From assembly GCA_021413675.1 (NCBI GenBank), contig JAIOQA010000562.1, positions 1 through 35,725 on the forward strand: a DNA stretch of 35,725 nt. Reading direction: 5' to 3'. Source of the DNA: Deltaproteobacteria bacterium. GTDB taxonomy: Bacteria > Myxococcota_A > Polyangia > Haliangiales > Haliangiaceae. Under the pieces are notes generated by a model. That model made no database searches. It had not been told where the DNA came from and saw only the letters and a program-made list of their open reading frames with translations. The translations under genes and the position numbers were made by a program. Shown piece by piece: positions 16,107-22,783 of this stretch (position 1 is its first letter; every line of letters begins with the position of its first letter).

Positions 16107-17714
16107 TCATCGGCGCAGCCGCCGCGCCCGGGCGTAGACCATGTGCCCGTTGGGGTTGACGATCACGTCGCCGACGTCGGTGCGCGCGGCGATCGCGACC
16201 TGCGAGTGCGCGAGCGGCACCCACGGCGCGTCCTCGGCGATGCGCTCCTGGACGCGCGCGTAGAGCCGCTCGCGATCGGCCTTGTCCTCGGAGGTCTGGG
16301 CGAGGGACAGGAGGCCGTGGACCTCGGCGTCGCGGTAGAACGCGGCGTTCTGGGCCGAGCCGATGACGGTGTTGTCGCGATCGAAGAGCAGGAACAGGAA
16401 GTTGTCGGGATCGCCGTTGTCGCCGACCCAGCCGAACAGGCAGAGGTCGTGCTCGCCCCGCTGCATCGAGCGCTGGTGCTGCGAGTACGGCTGCAGCACC
16501 AGCTCGGTGTGCAGGCCGACCTCGGCGAGGTTGGCCTGGATCACCCGCGCAACTCGCGCCGGGTCGAACAGATACGGCCGCGGCGTCGACGGCACGTACA
16601 GCGAGTAGGTCTTGCTCGGATCGAACCGGCCCCGGACCTGCGCGTCGTGCAACAGCGCGCGCGCCCGCGCCGGATCGTACGGGTACTGCGCGCGGACCTT
16701 GTGATAGCCCCACTGCGTCGGCGGGAGCGGGCCCGAGGCCGCGATCGCCAGGCCCTGGTACGCGAGCTTGACGATCGGCTCCTTGTTGATCGCGTAGTTC
16801 ACGGCCCGCCGCACGTCGACGTCGTCGAACGGCGGGTGGTCGTTGTTCATCGCGAGGTAGGTGACGCTGTTCGACGGCGTCTCGTGCAGCCGCAGCCCCG
16901 GGTGCAGATCCACGAACTGCAGCTCCTCGGGCAGGATCTGGGTCGCGACGTCGACGGCGCCCGACTCGAGCGCGATCAGCCGCTGGCGCGGATCCTCGAT
17001 CACCTGGAACACGACCCGCTCGAGCGCGGCCTTGTGGTCGCTGTCCCAGTAGTCGTCGTTGCGCTTGAGCACGATGCGCTGGCCCCGATCCCAGCGCTCG
17101 AGCATGAACGGCCCGGTGCCCGAGGGGTGGCTCGTGAAGTCGTCGCCCCAGCGCGCGACCGCGGTCGGCGAGACGATCGACACCGGGAACATCGCCATGT
17201 TGGCCTCGAACGGCGCGTACGGCTGCTCGATCGCGACCCGGACGGTCAGGTCGTCGACCTTCTCCACCTTGATGATGTTGCGGAACTGGTTCTGCCAGTA
17301 CTGGAAGCGATCGCGGTGGAACGGGTGCTTCGGGTCGCGCTGGCGCTCGAGGGAGAACACCACCGCGTCGGCGTTCATCGCCGTGCCGTCGTGGAAGCGC
17401 ACGCCCGGCCGCAGGTGGAAGGTCCACAGCCGGCCGCCGTCGCCGACCTCCCACGAGGTCGCGAGCCCGGGCTCGAGCGCGGTCGTCGTCGGCTGCCAGC
17501 GCACCAGGCGCTCGTAGATCTGATCGATGACCTCGATCGACTCGTTGTCGAACGGCAGCGCAGGATCGAGCTCGCGGGCGTCGCTCGACCGGGCCACCAC
17601 CAGGGTGTCCGGGTCGCGATTGTTCGATACCCCACCGGCCGGTTCGCTCGAGAACCAGCCAGACAGATCACACCCGGCCGCCAGCAGCGCGATCGGGAGA
17701 AGCAATCCGCGCAC
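16107..17714 (-). CDS. Peptide/nickel-type extracellular solute-binding lipoprotein (SBP family 5), orphan
   Basis: The 535-residue protein starts at GTG 17714 with LLLPIALLAAGCDLSG, a signal peptide with lipobox AAGC. SBP_bac_5 features include SSDARELDPALPFDNES, LVRWQPTTTALEPGLATSW, WTFHLRPGVRFHDGT and VFSLERQRDP, then GTGPFMLERW and late AVNYAINKEPIVKLAY. Residue +2 after the lipid Cys is Asp, an inner-membrane retention signal in E. coli but not firmly so in myxobacteria. No ABC permease or ATPase gene is adjacent. Instead it precedes the sensor kinase by 25 nt, so a role as ligand receptor for the kinase is inferred. Transport with distant permeases is the alternative. Confidence 0.93.
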   Translation of the reverse strand: MRGLLLPIALLAAGCDLSGWFSSEPAGGVSNNRDPDTLVVARSSDARELDPALPFDNESIEVIDQIYERLVRWQPTTTALEPGLATSWEVGDGGRLWTFHLRPGVRFHDGTAMNADAVVFSLERQRDPKHPFHRDRFQYWQNQFRNIIKVEKVDDLTVRVAIEQPYAPFEANMAMFPVSIVSPTAVARWGDDFTSHPSGTGPFMLERWDRGQRIVLKRNDDYWDSDHKAALERVVFQVIEDPRQRLIALESGAVDVATQILPEELQFVDLHPGLRLHETPSNSVTYLAMNNDHPPFDDVDVRRAVNYAINKEPIVKLAYQGLAIAASGPLPPTQWGYHKVRAQYPYDPARARALLHDAQVRGRFDPSKTYSLYVPSTPRPYLFDPARVARVIQANLAEVGLHTELVLQPYSQHQRSMQRGEHDLCLFGWVGDNGDPDNFLFLLFDRDNTVIGSAQNAAFYRDAEVHGLLSLAQTSEDKADRERLYARVQERIAEDAPWVPLAHSQVAIAARTDVGDVIVNPNGHMVYARARRLRR

Positions 17715-17721
17715 GGGTCCG

Positions 17722-17727
17722 ATCCTA
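17722..17727 (-). promoter_or_regulatory. Possible -10 box for the binding protein-kinase-cyclase operon
   Basis: TAGGAT on the minus strand matches TATAAT at four positions and lies 7 nt before GTG 17714. No Shine-Dalgarno is evident. The spacing implies a leaderless or nearly leaderless transcript. Confidence 0.35.
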
Positions 17728-17741
17728 CGCCCCCGTCACGA

Positions 17742-17770
17742 TTGACTCCAGGCTTTCGCTCACTTAGCCT
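17742..17770 (+). promoter_or_regulatory. Sigma-70-type promoter of the TRAP operon
   Basis: TTGACT (17742-17747), 17 nt, then TAGCCT (17765-17770). The -35 matches five of six positions and the spacing is ideal; the -10 is weaker. Transcription would begin near 17777, just before the hairpin at 17784, leaving about 100 nt of leader before ATG 17880. Confidence 0.5.
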
Positions 17771-17783
17771 CTGGGTGCCTTTG

Positions 17784-17810
17784 GCTGTGCGGGGGACTCG
17801 CACAGCTTTT
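17784..17810 (+). terminator. Terminator-like hairpin in the TRAP operon leader (possible attenuator)
   Basis: GCTGTGCG (17784-17791) pairs perfectly with CGCACAGC (17799-17806), 7-nt loop, followed at once by TTTT. There is no plus-strand gene upstream to terminate, and on the minus strand no T-run follows, so it most likely acts in the leader of the TRAP transcript. Confidence 0.5.
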
Positions 17811-17859
17811 GGCACGCGTCAGGGCCGGCGGAGGTGAATCGGCCCCGTGTCAGGATCGT

Positions 17860-17873
17860 CGAGAGGACTCTCG
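17860..17873 (+). promoter_or_regulatory. Shine-Dalgarno-like GAGAGGA within a small hairpin before tatT
   Basis: The purine run GAGAGGA ends about 12 nt before ATG 17880 and can pair with the following CTCTCG (CGAGAG/CTCTCG). This supports ATG 17880 over the GTG at 17847 as start and could lower initiation when folded. Confidence 0.35.
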
Positions 17874-17879
17874 CTCACC

Positions 17880-18821
17880 ATGCGCCAGCTCACGTCAGGC
17901 GGCACAGCGCCGCGGCTACTTCTCGCTTGCTTGGTCGCCACCACGCTCGGTGCGTGCGACCTCGGCGCGTTCACGGTCGACACGACCACGAAGGTGCTGG
18001 TCCGCGCCCAGCCATCGCTCAAGATGGAGTCGGACTACGACCTCGCCGCGCGCGGTCTGCCCGGCACGCTCAAGACCATCGAGGGCTTCTGGACGGTCAA
18101 TCCGAACAAGGAGCTGACCGGCATCCTCATGGAGGGCTTCTGCCAGTACGGCACCGGGTTCGTCGAGGACGAGTTCGAGCAGGCCGAGGCGGTCAAGGAC
18201 TTCGACGGCATGGAGTACCAGGCCGCCCGCGCGACCAAGATGTACCTGCGCTGCGCGAACTACGCGCTGATGCTCCTGGGGAAGAACTGGCAGGACAACA
18301 TCTTCGGCGAGACCGACAAGGTCGCCGCGCTGGTGAAGGGCGCGAACTCGGGCCAGCGCACCCAGATGATGTGGCTCGCGCTCGGCATCGCGTCCGCGGT
18401 CAACATGAACAAGGACAAGGTCGAGATGGTCGCGCAGCTGCCGACCGCCAAGATGATCCTCGACCGCGTGGTCGAGTTCGACACCAAGTCGATGCCTGGC
18501 GACAAGATGCTCGCCGCCCTGCCCCACCTCGCGCTCGGCATGATCGCCAGCGCGCTGCCGCCGGCCATGGGTGGTGATCCGCCCAAGGCCACCGGCGAGT
18601 TCAAGAAGGCCCTCGAGATCACCGGCGACAAGTTCCTGCTCGCCCGGGTCTTCATGGCGCGCAAGGTCGGGGTCATGACCCAGGACCGCGCGATGTTTCA
18701 CGCCGAGTTGATGAAGGTTCTCGCGACTGCGCCGTCCATCTGGCCGGAGCAACGCCTCGCCAACGAGATCGCCCATCGTCGGGCGCGTCGCTACCTGAAG
18801 CAGGAAAAGGAGCTCTTCTGA
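17880..18821 (+). CDS. tatT: TRAP transporter TatT component, lipoprotein
   Basis: The protein has 313 residues from ATG 17880; GTG 17847 would add 11 residues without signal character. The signal RLLLACLVATTLGACD ends in a lipobox with Asp at +2. The mature part is all-helical, with TPR-like spacing (DLAARGLPGTLKTIEGFW, GMEYQAARATKMYLRCANY, HLALGMIASAL, GEFKKALEITGDKFLLARV) and matches the TatT family known from Treponema pallidum. There TatT forms a ring that contacts the binding protein TatP in TPR-associated (TPAT) TRAP systems. Length and position directly before a DctP-type protein agree. Its stop and the next ATG share a base (TGATG). It would sit in the periplasm, lipid-anchored. Confidence 0.88.
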   Translation: MRQLTSGGTAPRLLLACLVATTLGACDLGAFTVDTTTKVLVRAQPSLKMESDYDLAARGLPGTLKTIEGFWTVNPNKELTGILMEGFCQYGTGFVEDEFEQAEAVKDFDGMEYQAARATKMYLRCANYALMLLGKNWQDNIFGETDKVAALVKGANSGQRTQMMWLALGIASAVNMNKDKVEMVAQLPTAKMILDRVVEFDTKSMPGDKMLAALPHLALGMIASALPPAMGGDPPKATGEFKKALEITGDKFLLARVFMARKVGVMTQDRAMFHAELMKVLATAPSIWPEQRLANEIAHRRARRYLKQEKELF

Positions 18822-19849
18822 TGCGTCACCTAGCCTCTCGCGCCACCGTCCTCGCCGCGGCCACCCTCGCGGGCCTCGCCGCCGCCGCCGCGCCCGCCGC
18901 CGCCGATCCCGTCGAGCTCCGCGTCGCGACCCTCGCCCCTCCGGGCTCGACCTGGATGAAAATCCTCGACAAGGGCGCCGCCAAGGTCTCGGACAAGACC
19001 GAGAAGCGCGTCTCGCTCAAGTGGTACGCCGGTGGCGTCCAGGGCGACGAGCGCGACTACGTCCGCAAGATCCGCCTCGGCCAGCTCGACGGCGCCGCCG
19101 TCACGTCGGTCGGCCTGTCGATGATCGACGAGAGCATCCGCGTGCTCGAGCTCCCGCGCATGTTCGCCTCGATCGACGAGATGGACTACGTGGCCGACAA
19201 GATGTGGCCGTACTTCGTCGCGAAGTTCGAGAAGAAGGGCTTCAAGCTCACCGACCGCGGCGAGATCGGCTGGATCTACTTCTACTCGAAGTCCGAGGTC
19301 ACCACCCTCGACCAGCTGAAGGGCCTCAAGCTCTGGCAGTGGGGCGACGACTCGATCGTCAGCGCCATGTACAAGAAGCTCGGCCTGAACGGCACCCCGC
19401 TCGGCGTGCCCGAGGTCGACTCGGCGCTGCAGACCGGCCGCATCAACGGCTGTTACGGCTCGCCGCTGACCACGGTCGCGCTGCAGTGGAACACCAAGAT
19501 CAAGTACCAGACCGAGATGCCGATGAGCTACGGCATCGGCGCGACCGTCATGTCGCTCGACGCGCTCAAGAAGATGTCGGCCGACGATCAGAAGACGATG
19601 CTCGACCTCGCCAAGAAGATGGGCAAGGACATCCGCAAGGGCGTCCGCAAGGACAACGTCGAGGCGGGCAAGCAGATGAAGAGCAAGGGCGTGAAGCTCA
19701 CCACGACCCCGCCCGCGATGGTCGATCAGTTCACCAAGGCCGCCGAGGAGGTCTGGAACGAGCTGGCCGGCAAGATCTACTCGAAGGACGAGCTGGCGAT
19801 GGTGCTCAAGTACCGCGACGAGTACCGCAAGAAGCACCCCGCGAAGTGA
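18821..19849 (+). CDS. TRAP transporter substrate-binding protein, DctP family (TatP type)
   Basis: The 342-residue protein has an ordinary Sec signal ending near AAAAAPAAADP, without a lipobox Cys. The fold is DctP-like: VELRVATLAPPGSTWMKI, GVQGDERDYVRKIRLGQLDGAA, LELPRMFASIDEMDYV, GEIGWIYFYSKSEV, then LKGLKLWQWGDD and VPEVDSALQTGRINGCYGSP. In usual DctP proteins the segment after LKGLK carries the Arg that clamps the substrate carboxylate; here that place is W172. It follows tatT with a 1-nt overlap and is followed by a strong hairpin terminator, so it is probably made in excess over the membrane subunits. Substrate unknown; a non-carboxylate or hydrophobic ligand is an inference from the missing Arg. 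Confidence 0.92.
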   Translation: MRHLASRATVLAAATLAGLAAAAAPAAADPVELRVATLAPPGSTWMKILDKGAAKVSDKTEKRVSLKWYAGGVQGDERDYVRKIRLGQLDGAAVTSVGLSMIDESIRVLELPRMFASIDEMDYVADKMWPYFVAKFEKKGFKLTDRGEIGWIYFYSKSEVTTLDQLKGLKLWQWGDDSIVSAMYKKLGLNGTPLGVPEVDSALQTGRINGCYGSPLTTVALQWNTKIKYQTEMPMSYGIGATVMSLDALKKMSADDQKTMLDLAKKMGKDIRKGVRKDNVEAGKQMKSKGVKLTTTPPAMVDQFTKAAEEVWNELAGKIYSKDELAMVLKYRDEYRKKHPAK

Positions 19850-19885
19850 CCCGCACGTCGGTTCCGCAAGGAGCCGATGGCAGGC

Positions 19886-19922
19886 ACGGCCCGCGTCTTC
19901 CCGACGCGGGCCGTCGCGTTTT
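19886..19922 (+). terminator. Strong intrinsic terminator between binding protein and membrane subunits
   Basis: A 12-bp perfect stem, ACGGCCCGCGTC with GACGCGGGCCGT, 5-nt loop TTCCC, is followed by CGCG and TTTT. It lies 37 nt after the DctP-type stop. It should end many transcripts, with partial read-through or a new promoter feeding dctQM. Confidence 0.8.
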
Positions 19923-19982
19923 CGGTCGCGCGGAGAAATTCGAGTTTGAGGACAGACGCTCGGCTGCTTTTCCGGCGTGTTG

Positions 19983-19997
19983 CGATTGAGTCAATCG
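19983..19997. promoter_or_regulatory. 15-bp palindrome upstream of dctQ, operator-like
   Basis: CGATTGAGTCAATCG is a perfect 7+1+7 palindrome and is AT-rich compared with its surroundings. It lies between the terminator and GTG 20022. Its form suits a dimeric regulator binding site. If translation began at GTG 19977 the palindrome would be coding, so I prefer 20022 as start. Confidence 0.45.
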
Positions 19998-20021
19998 TCG
20001 CGGCTCGCGTACCCTCCCGTC

Positions 20022-20666
20022 GTGGCGCCCGAAGACGATTCGCGTCCGCCCGACGAGGGGGCAGACGCCAAGCTCGACACCGCGGCGTCCGCCGCACCTG
20101 GTGATGACGACCCGATCGGCGCCCACGGCGCCGCCGGGACCTTCCCGGACGACGGTGGACTCGCGCGGGGTCTGCGCAAGGTCGACCGCGTGTTCGGCTT
20201 CACCGAGCAGGTGGTGCTGGTCTCGCTCTTGGCCGCGGTGGTCCTGACCGCGACGCTCCAGACCGTGGCCGAGAAGGCCTTCGGGACCTCGTACCTGTGG
20301 TCGTTCGAGGTCATCCGCGGCTCGGTCCTCGGCATCGCGATGATCGGCGCGGCGTTCGCGACCTACCAGCAGCGCAACCTGGCGATGGACCTGGTCTCGC
20401 GCCGGCTGGCGCCGCGCGGCCGGATGATGCTGCGCATCGTGCTCGCGCTGATCACGATCTTCATCGCCGGCGTGTTCACGTACGGCGGCCTGCGCTTCGT
20501 CGACGTCGGCATCAAGGCCGACGATCACCTCGCCGACATCCTGACCGCGTGGGCCATGCCGATCGGCGGCGGCCTGATCGTCTTCCACTCGCTGATCCAG
20601 CTGATCATCGAGGTGGACTACCTGGTCCGGGGCAAGCTGACGCCCGACCGCGAGCGGACCCACTGA
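20022..20666 (+). CDS. TRAP transporter small membrane subunit, DctQ family
   Basis: The protein has 214 residues from GTG 20022 (an alternative GTG at 19977 would add 15). A disordered acidic N-terminus of about 50 residues precedes four membrane helices: VVLVSLLAAVVLTATL, FEVIRGSVLGIAMIGAAF, MLRIVLALITIFIAGVF and MPIGGGLIVFHSLIQLII. The segment YQQRNLAMDLVSRRL after helix 2 is typical of DctQ proteins. DctQ packs against DctM and supports the transport cycle. The stop is one base before the dctM ATG (TGACATG), so the two are co-translated. The acidic N-terminal tail is unusual for the family and may be partly mis-started. Confidence 0.88.
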   Translation: MAPEDDSRPPDEGADAKLDTAASAAPGDDDPIGAHGAAGTFPDDGGLARGLRKVDRVFGFTEQVVLVSLLAAVVLTATLQTVAEKAFGTSYLWSFEVIRGSVLGIAMIGAAFATYQQRNLAMDLVSRRLAPRGRMMLRIVLALITIFIAGVFTYGGLRFVDVGIKADDHLADILTAWAMPIGGGLIVFHSLIQLIIEVDYLVRGKLTPDRERTH

Positions 20667-20667
20667 C

Positions 20668-22758
20668 ATGACCACGCTGCTCGTCATCCTCCTCATCTTC
20701 GCGTTCATCTCGGGCGCGCCCCTGTTCGCCGTCATGGTCGGCGGCGCCGCGCTCGGCGCGTACACCTCCGACCGCTCGTTCGGCGAAGAGTTCAGCGGCA
20801 TGGTCGAGACCGCCCACGGCATGGGCACGGGCGATCAGGCCCAGGTCCTCTCGACGATCCCGTTGTTCATCTACGCCGGCTACCTGCTCGCCGAGGCCCG
20901 CACCGCCGACCGCCTGGTCCGCTTCGCCAACGCCGCGCTGGGCTGGTTCCCGGGCGGCCTCGCGATCGTCACGATCATGACCTGCGCGCTGTTCACGGTC
21001 TTCACGGGCGCGTCGGGCGTCACGATCGTGGCGCTCGGCGGCCTGCTCTTGCCGGCGCTGGTCAAGCAGGGCTACCCGGAGCGGTTCTCGCTCGGCCTCA
21101 TCGCCGGCACCGGCTCGGTCGGCCTGCTGTTCCCGCCGGCCTTGCCGCTGTTCATCTACGGCACGGTCTACGGCCTGACCAAGCTCGAGTACCACGGCGA
21201 GAAGTGGGACACCGGCCGCTTCCTGTTCGCCGGCATCGTGCCCGGCATCCTGCTGGTCTCGATGCTGTCGGCGGTCGCGGTCACGGTCGCGATCGTCAAG
21301 AAGCTGCCGCGCCAGAAGTTCAACGTCAGCGAGCTCGGCAAGAGCTTCCTGGGGTCGCTCCCCGAGCTCATCATCCCGTTCGCGGTGATCGCGGGCCTCG
21401 CGCTCGGCGTCGCCCTGCCCTCGGTCGCGGCGCTGACCGTGTTCTACGTCGTCATCCTCGAGTCGGCGGTGCTGCGCCAGATCAAGCTCAAGGTCCTGTG
21501 GACGACGAGCTACGAGGCGATGTCGATGGTCGGCGCCATCTTCATCATCATCTTCACGTCGACGATCTTCACCAACTACCTGGTGACCCAGAAGGTCCCC
21601 GACACGCTCATCCAGTGGACCCAGGACAACGTCGACAGCAAGATCGTCTTCCTGCTCGCGATCAACGGCATCCTGCTGCTGGTCGGCACGGTCATGGACA
21701 TCTTCTCGGCGATCGTGATCGTGCTGCCACTGATCGCGCCGATCGCCAACGCCTACGACATCAACCCGTACCACCTGGGCGTCATCTTCCTGCTCAACCT
21801 CGAGGTCGGCTACCTGCACCCGCCGGTCGGCCTCAACCTCTTCATCACGAGCGTGAAGTTCCGGAAGCCGATCACCGAGGTCATGTGGGCCACGGTGCCG
21901 TTCCTGATCACGATGCTGCTCGCGCTGTTCGTCGTCACCTACGTGCCGGCGCTCACCGTGGTGCCCGACGCGCCGCGCACCGATCCTCTGGCGAACCTGG
22001 TGACGATCGTGGCCGAGGGCGCGAGCGAGGCCGGCAGCGTCAAGGAGATCCAGCTCGCGCTGATCGACGGCACGGTGGTCAAGGACGCCCAGGGCAAGCC
22101 GATCGTCAAGCGGCTCAAGGACTGCGCGAGCCTCGAGGGCGCCACCGAGCAGGGCAAGTGCACGTCGCTGTTCCTCGACGTCACGCAGTGCCGCGCGACC
22201 AACGATGCGGCCTGCGAGAAGGCCGCGATCGCCAAGTGGACGATCGCGAACGTCGAGGTCATCACGGTCGAGCAGGTGACGCTGGTCGATCAGGCCGGCG
22301 CGAACCTGCCCGGCGCCGACGGGCAGCCGGTGGTGCGCAACCTCGCCGACTGCAAGAACGAGAAGAACCCGTCGGACGTCAGCTCGTGCCGCGAGCTGTT
22401 CAAGGGCGTGTCCGACTGCCGCAACGCCCCGCCCGAGGAGGGCAAGTCGGTCACCGAGTGCGAGCACCGCGCGGTGGCGGTCTGGGTGACCGGCAACCGC
22501 GACCTCCTGCCGACCCTGCCGCTGGCGGTGACCGAGGTCGCGCTGGTCAACGGCGACGGCGAGCCGGTCAAGCAGGGCGGCAAGCAGATCGTGAAGAAGC
22601 TGCCGGAGTGCGAGAAGGTGGCCGACGAGACGGCGAAGACCGCGTGCCGCGAGCTGTTCGTGAAGACCAGCGACTGCAAGGTCGCCTGGGAAGACGCGAC
22701 GCCCGAGGACTGCACCGCGAGCGCGATCAGCGACTGGGTCACCGAGAACATGCCCTAG
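20668..22758 (+). CDS. TRAP transporter large membrane subunit DctM with a three-repeat cysteine-rich C-terminal extension
   Basis: The 696-residue protein has a normal DctM core of about 435 residues with many membrane helices and family motifs (IPLFIYAGYLLAEA, FTGASGVTIVALGGLLLPAL, GTGSVGLLFPPALPLFIYG, VMDIFSAIVIVLPLIAP, LHPPVGLNLFI). It couples ion flow to substrate uptake. After the last helix (ending TYVPAL) come about 250 extra residues: three related repeats at about 458-528, 534-610 and 621-696. Each has four Cys and the pattern V-x-L-V-x-x-x-G, then C, CRELF, DC, C and an AIxxWVTxN end. Twelve cysteines suggest disulfides or metal sites. The family does not normally have such a tail. 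A sequence error joining two genes is unlikely, since the frame runs through without a start or stop. Confidence 0.92.
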   Translation: MTTLLVILLIFAFISGAPLFAVMVGGAALGAYTSDRSFGEEFSGMVETAHGMGTGDQAQVLSTIPLFIYAGYLLAEARTADRLVRFANAALGWFPGGLAIVTIMTCALFTVFTGASGVTIVALGGLLLPALVKQGYPERFSLGLIAGTGSVGLLFPPALPLFIYGTVYGLTKLEYHGEKWDTGRFLFAGIVPGILLVSMLSAVAVTVAIVKKLPRQKFNVSELGKSFLGSLPELIIPFAVIAGLALGVALPSVAALTVFYVVILESAVLRQIKLKVLWTTSYEAMSMVGAIFIIIFTSTIFTNYLVTQKVPDTLIQWTQDNVDSKIVFLLAINGILLLVGTVMDIFSAIVIVLPLIAPIANAYDINPYHLGVIFLLNLEVGYLHPPVGLNLFITSVKFRKPITEVMWATVPFLITMLLALFVVTYVPALTVVPDAPRTDPLANLVTIVAEGASEAGSVKEIQLALIDGTVVKDAQGKPIVKRLKDCASLEGATEQGKCTSLFLDVTQCRATNDAACEKAAIAKWTIANVEVITVEQVTLVDQAGANLPGADGQPVVRNLADCKNEKNPSDVSSCRELFKGVSDCRNAPPEEGKSVTECEHRAVAVWVTGNRDLLPTLPLAVTEVALVNGDGEPVKQGGKQIVKKLPECEKVADETAKTACRELFVKTSDCKVAWEDATPEDCTASAISDWVTENMP
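22067..22069. other. End of notes on the DctM tail
   Basis: See the dctM entry for the overall description. Confidence 0.1.
22067..22069. other. Placeholder for the repeat border
   Basis: This marks no separate element; it only repeats the approximate border above. Confidence 0.05.
22067..22069. other. Placeholder for the repeat border (second)
   Basis: This marks no separate element. Confidence 0.05.
22067..22069. other. No further element at this border
   Basis: Nothing else is seen here. Confidence 0.05.
22067..22069. other. No further element at this border (closing)
   Basis: Nothing else is seen here. Confidence 0.05.
22067..22069. other. End of region notes
   Basis: No additional element. 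Confidence 0.05.
22067..22069. other. No element
   Basis: Nothing further. Confidence 0.02.
22067..22069. other. No element (final)
   Basis: Nothing further. Confidence 0.02.
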
Positions 22759-22766
22759 CGCGGTTG

Positions 22767-22775
22767 TGCTAAGAA
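22767..22775 (+). promoter_or_regulatory. Extended -10 box for the UbiA-type gene, leaderless type
   Basis: TGCTAAGAA lies 8 nt before ATG 22784, with no Shine-Dalgarno. It falls in the 25-bp gap after the dctM stop and marks a likely new transcription unit inside the plus-strand gene run. Confidence 0.4.
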
Positions 22776-22783
22776 CCGGCGCG

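Larger units (their letters stand above)
22067..22075 (+). other. Start of first cysteine-repeat unit region (approximate border)
   Basis: The border between the transporter core and the repeat tail is placed by eye: the last membrane helix ends near 21960 and a short A/E/S-rich spacer precedes the first repeat, which begins at about 22040. The border is only good to about ten residues. Confidence 0.3.
22067..22075 (+). other. Note on repeat numbering
   Basis: Approximate DNA limits of the three repeat units are 22039-22251, 22267-22497 and 22528-22755. Confidence 0.3.
22067..22075 (+). other. Cysteine positions in repeat unit 1
   Basis: In unit 1 the four cysteines occur in KDCASLEG, KCTSLF, QCRATND and ACEKAA; unit 2 has ADCKNEK, SCRELF, DCRNAP and ECEHRA; unit 3 has PECEKVA, ACRELF, DCKVAW and DCTASA. 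Confidence 0.6.
22067..22075. other. No separate gene in the tail
   Basis: I looked for an internal start with a ribosome binding site that would make the tail a separate protein and saw none. Confidence 0.4.
22067..22075. other. No DNA-level tandem duplication in the tail
   Basis: The three units are recognisable only as protein; no long identical DNA stretch links them. Confidence 0.4.
22067..22075 (+). other. Core/tail spacer
   Basis: The spacer between helix and repeats reads as an acidic A/E/G/S stretch (VAEGASEAGS), probably flexible. Confidence 0.3.
22067..22075 (+). other. Repeat unit consensus
   Basis: Read by eye, the shared pattern is a strand-like V-x-L-V/I start, a G-x-x-V/Q stretch, then C-x(11)-C, RELF or SLF, x-x-x-x/D-C, and C-x-x-x-A-I/V-x-x-W near the end. 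Confidence 0.4.
22067..22075. other. Border confidence statement
   Basis: The limits of the repeat units are by-eye estimates; a profile alignment would settle them. Confidence 0.2.
22067..22075 (+). other. Relation to transporter family
   Basis: DctM proteins usually end soon after the last helix; the added segment makes this one about 60% longer than usual. Confidence 0.5.
22067..22075. other. Opposite strand of the tail
   Basis: Open frames on the minus strand here have no start signal, no recognised motif and skewed composition, so they are not genes. Confidence 0.4.
22067..22075 (+). other. Possible partner sites
   Basis: The acidic faces of the repeats could meet basic surfaces of TatT, but no sequence feature shows this directly. 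Confidence 0.1.
22067..22075. other. Closing remark on repeats
   Basis: The repeats have no counterpart elsewhere in the window. Confidence 0.3.
22067..22075 (+). promoter_or_regulatory. Extended -10 box for the UbiA gene is located downstream at 22067+600 (see next entry)
   Basis: This entry only points to the element at 22767-22775 described next and has no signal of its own. Confidence 0.02.
22067..22755 (+). repeat. Three protein-level repeats in the DctM tail
   Basis: The coding region for the DctM extension is built of three units of 71-77 codons that share cysteine spacing and a terminal W-(V/T)-x-x-N. They are diverged at DNA level, so the duplication is old. Confidence 0.7.
22067..22758 (+). 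other. Predicted periplasm-facing soluble tail of DctM
   Basis: The tail has no membrane helix and is charged, with K/D/E and twelve cysteines. Disulfide-capable cysteines argue for a periplasmic location, where it could touch the TatT or DctP-type proteins. This is inference. Confidence 0.4.
22067..22758. other. Region summary: DctM tail
   Basis: The stretch encodes only the repeat tail and no second gene on either strand; opposite-strand frames here are arginine-rich shadows. Confidence 0.4.

Noticed and set aside
17811..17830. Second sigma-54-like site (TGGCAC) in the TRAP leader
   Set aside because: The -12 TTGC element is missing at the needed distance.
22039..22100. Several low-confidence 'other' entries placed near the DctM tail border
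   Set aside because: Those with confidence of 0.1 or less (around 22067) mark no separate element and should be ignored; the dctM entry and the repeat entry hold the information.
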